Origin: Streptomyces sp. ITFR-21
GTDB lineage: Bacteria > Actinomycetota > Actinomycetes > Streptomycetales > Streptomycetaceae
DNA: 64,000 nt
Assembly (NCBI RefSeq): GCF_031844685.1
Contig: NZ_CP134605.1
Coordinates: forward strand, 1 to 64,000
Reading direction: 5' to 3'
The number at the start of each line of letters is the position of its first letter. The first letter of the stretch is position 1. The position numbers and the translations under genes are program-made. Below the pieces are notes generated by a model. That model made no database searches and was not told where the DNA came from. It worked only from the letters and a program-made list of their open reading frames with translations. Of this stretch, positions 62,615 to 64,000 are shown in pieces.

Positions 62615-63472
62615 CTAGTCCGCGAGTTCCCGGGTCAGCGGTACCGCACGGGACAGGTGGACCGTGCCGGCGACGATCAGGCCCAGCGCCGCCAGCTCCG
62701 GCAGCAGCCACCACCCGGTCCGTACGTGCTCGGAGTACACCGTGATGCCCAGCGCCAGGCTGACCGCCGCGTCGCCCAGCGTCAGCGCCGGCTGCGAGGC
62801 CGCGATCGGGCCCGCCTGCAGGGAGTTCTCCAGGAGGAACACCGCGAAGACGCCGAGCACCGCGAAGCCGTAGGTCTGCCACGCGGTCAGGAACGCGCCG
62901 AAGCCGCGCGAGGAGAAGGTGTCCGCGGCCGACTTCATCAGCGCGGCCGTCAGCGCGTTGGACACCGCCGCGCCCACGGCCAGCAGAGCCGCCCGGGCCG
63001 CGCCGGACGGACGGTGCCGGGCAGCGCCCACCACAAAGAACACCACTCCCGCGCACACCGCGAAGGCCGGGATCCACCGCGCCAGCGACGCCTGCGCGCC
63101 CCCGCCCGAAGGAGCCGCGCACGCCAGGCCCAGGACCAGTCCGGCCACCATGACGGCGACCGCGAGCCAGCCGGAGCCCGGCAGCCGGCGTCCCAGGACC
63201 GGCAGGCTGATCAGCAGCGCCAGCGGCAGTTCCAGGATGAACACCGGCTGGGCCAGCGCAAGGGGGCCGGTGACCAGGGCGAGCGCCTGGAACAGGGCGG
63301 CGCCAGCCACGCCGCAGATGCCCAGCAGCCACACCGGCTGGTGGATCATGTCCACTAGCAGCCGGGCCCGCATGGCGTCCTCGGCCGGTACGGCCAGGGC
63401 CGCCTTGCGCTGGAGCACCGTACCGGTGGCGTTGCTTGCCGCGCCCAGGAACGCGAAGAACACACAGAGCAC
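62615..63472 (-). CDS. DMT/EamA-type integral membrane protein
   Basis: About 285 residues with 9-10 hydrophobic helices: VLCVFFAFLGAASNATGTVL, then WLLGICGVAGAALFQALALV and PVFILELPLALLISLPVLG, repeated as a second half (LLAVGAAVSNALTAALMKSA). Two similar halves and the small-residue-rich helices fit the DMT superfamily. The start GTG 63472 is not certain; the open frame extends a little upstream. Substrate unknown. It is monocistronic. Confidence 0.75.
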   Translation of the reverse strand: MLCVFFAFLGAASNATGTVLQRKAALAVPAEDAMRARLLVDMIHQPVWLLGICGVAGAALFQALALVTGPLALAQPVFILELPLALLISLPVLGRRLPGSGWLAVAVMVAGLVLGLACAAPSGGGAQASLARWIPAFAVCAGVVFFVVGAARHRPSGAARAALLAVGAAVSNALTAALMKSAADTFSSRGFGAFLTAWQTYGFAVLGVFAVFLLENSLQAGPIAASQPALTLGDAAVSLALGITVYSEHVRTGWWLLPELAALGLIVAGTVHLSRAVPLTRELAD

Positions 63473-63643
63473 CAGCAGGGCCGGCCTCCAGCGGTGTAGT
63501 GGGCGTGGACCAGGGGTGCGGACCGGGCCGCGCCACCGGGTCGGGGCTTGTCGGGCACAGTCTTCCAGCCGCCTCCCCCGGACCCGGCACCACCCGGGCC
63601 GGCCGGCCGCTGACCGGCGGTCGGGCGGCCGGTCGGCGTGCGG
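63473..63643. other. Intergenic region
   Basis: About 170 bases between two leftward genes, without an open frame of interest. It probably contains the promoter of the DMT gene. Confidence 0.35.
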
Positions 63644-64000
63644 TCAGCCCGCGAGGCGGCCGGCGATGTCGGCCAGGTGGCGTCCCTGGTAGTCGGCGGC
63701 GTCCAGGGTGGGCCGGTCCGGGGTCTCGCCGCCGCCGCTGGGCCAGCTGGTGCCGTACGGGTTGCCGCCGGCCGCGAAGAGCAGCGGGTCGGTGTAGCCG
63801 GGCGGCACGATCACGCAGCCCCAGTGGTAGAACACGTTGTTCAGCGACAGCAGGGTGGACTCCTGGCCGCCGTGGCGGTTCATCGCCGAGGTGAAGCTGG
63901 TGGCCGGCTTGGCGTGGAAGACGCCGGCCTGCCACTGGACGCCGGTCTGGTCGATGAACTGCTTGAGCTGCGCGGAGACGTTCCCGAAGCGGGTCGGGGT
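63644..64000 (-). CDS. wrbA: WrbA-type NAD(P)H:quinone oxidoreductase, 5' part outside window
   Basis: The frame is open to the window edge. It shows TPTRFGNVSAQLKQFIDQTG, then KPATSFTSAMNRHGGQESTL and PGGETPDRP-like tail residues, all characteristic of WrbA, an FMN-dependent flavodoxin-fold two-electron quinone reductase. About 118 C-terminal residues are visible, and the FMN-phosphate loop lies beyond the edge. The ending (YQGRHLADIAGRLAG) is complete. Confidence 0.92.
   Translation of the reverse strand, partial: TPTRFGNVSAQLKQFIDQTGVQWQAGVFHAKPATSFTSAMNRHGGQESTLLSLNNVFYHWGCVIVPPGYTDPLLFAAGGNPYGTSWPSGGGETPDRPTLDAADYQGRHLADIAGRLAG

Noticed and set aside
1-64000. tRNA, rRNA or riboswitch genes
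   Set aside because: No cloverleaf, rRNA core sequence or recognised riboswitch element was found by eye on either strand.

Overview
The window is very GC-rich, with strong third-position GC bias, frequent GTG and TTG starts and actinobacterial gene families. It is almost certainly Streptomyces or a close relative. Base 1 appears to be the physical end of a linear replicon: the first 13 bases match the first palindrome of the archetypal Streptomyces telomere as I recall it, and more short-loop palindromes follow to about position 305. The sequence therefore runs inward from a chromosome end or a linear-plasmid end. I cannot tell which.

Layout. (1) 1-305: telomere-like palindromes. (2) 0.4-7.5 kb: decayed subtelomeric genes carrying many frameshifts, including a TtrA-like telomere-proximal helicase next to the end, a PD-(D/E)XK-like remnant and a GIY-YIG protein coupled to a frameshifted gene of about 660 codons. 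(3) 7.5-21.2 kb: a probable defence/DNA-processing island. It holds the unknown long protein, a patatin-like phospholipase divergent from a STAND NTPase with a Cap4-like nuclease N-terminus, a HEPN/Toprim-type protein and an intact sbcD-sbcC pair. (4) 21.2-31.1 kb: an insertion-sequence cluster (IS256, IS3, IS4-like, IS1380, IS3) around fragments and a VOC/methyltransferase pair. The IS4-like and IS1380 elements sit in tandem, separated and bordered by CTAG. (5) 31-35.8 kb: hypothetical genes, a nuclease-like protein, a GNAT gene with a premature stop, and transposase tails. (6) 35.9-42.4 kb: a secreted RHS/YD-repeat protein of about 2,080 residues. It ends in a short variable, hydrophobic C-terminal domain and is followed by a tiny two-helix membrane protein, which suggests a toxin-immunity pair. 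(7) 42.8-46.4 kb: a DUF6415-type gene, IS630 and a second IS1380. (8) 46.5-64 kb: mostly intact single-copy genes. These include small secreted proteins, a GH19 chitinase with a ricin-type lectin domain, a PrnB-like haem enzyme beside a methyltransferase, a three-gene overlapping regulatory operon, a membrane pseudokinase with a histone-H1-like N-terminus, MarR plus a DHA2 drug exporter, a DMT-type membrane protein and the end of a WrbA quinone oxidoreductase.

How genes may work together. The STAND-nuclease, patatin, HEPN/Toprim and SbcCD genes read as an antiphage/DNA-end-processing neighbourhood. The RHS gene and its downstream membrane protein read as a contact-toxin/immunity cassette. MarR and the exporter read as a classical repressor/efflux pair.

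Reliability. Many genes in the first 30 kb carry one-base frameshifts, often in C or G runs. Yet sbcC (3 kb), RHS (6.2 kb) and the pseudokinase (2.7 kb) are unbroken. The breaks may be true subtelomeric decay or assembly indels. Only read mapping can decide. Functional calls come from motif recognition by eye; no database search was run.
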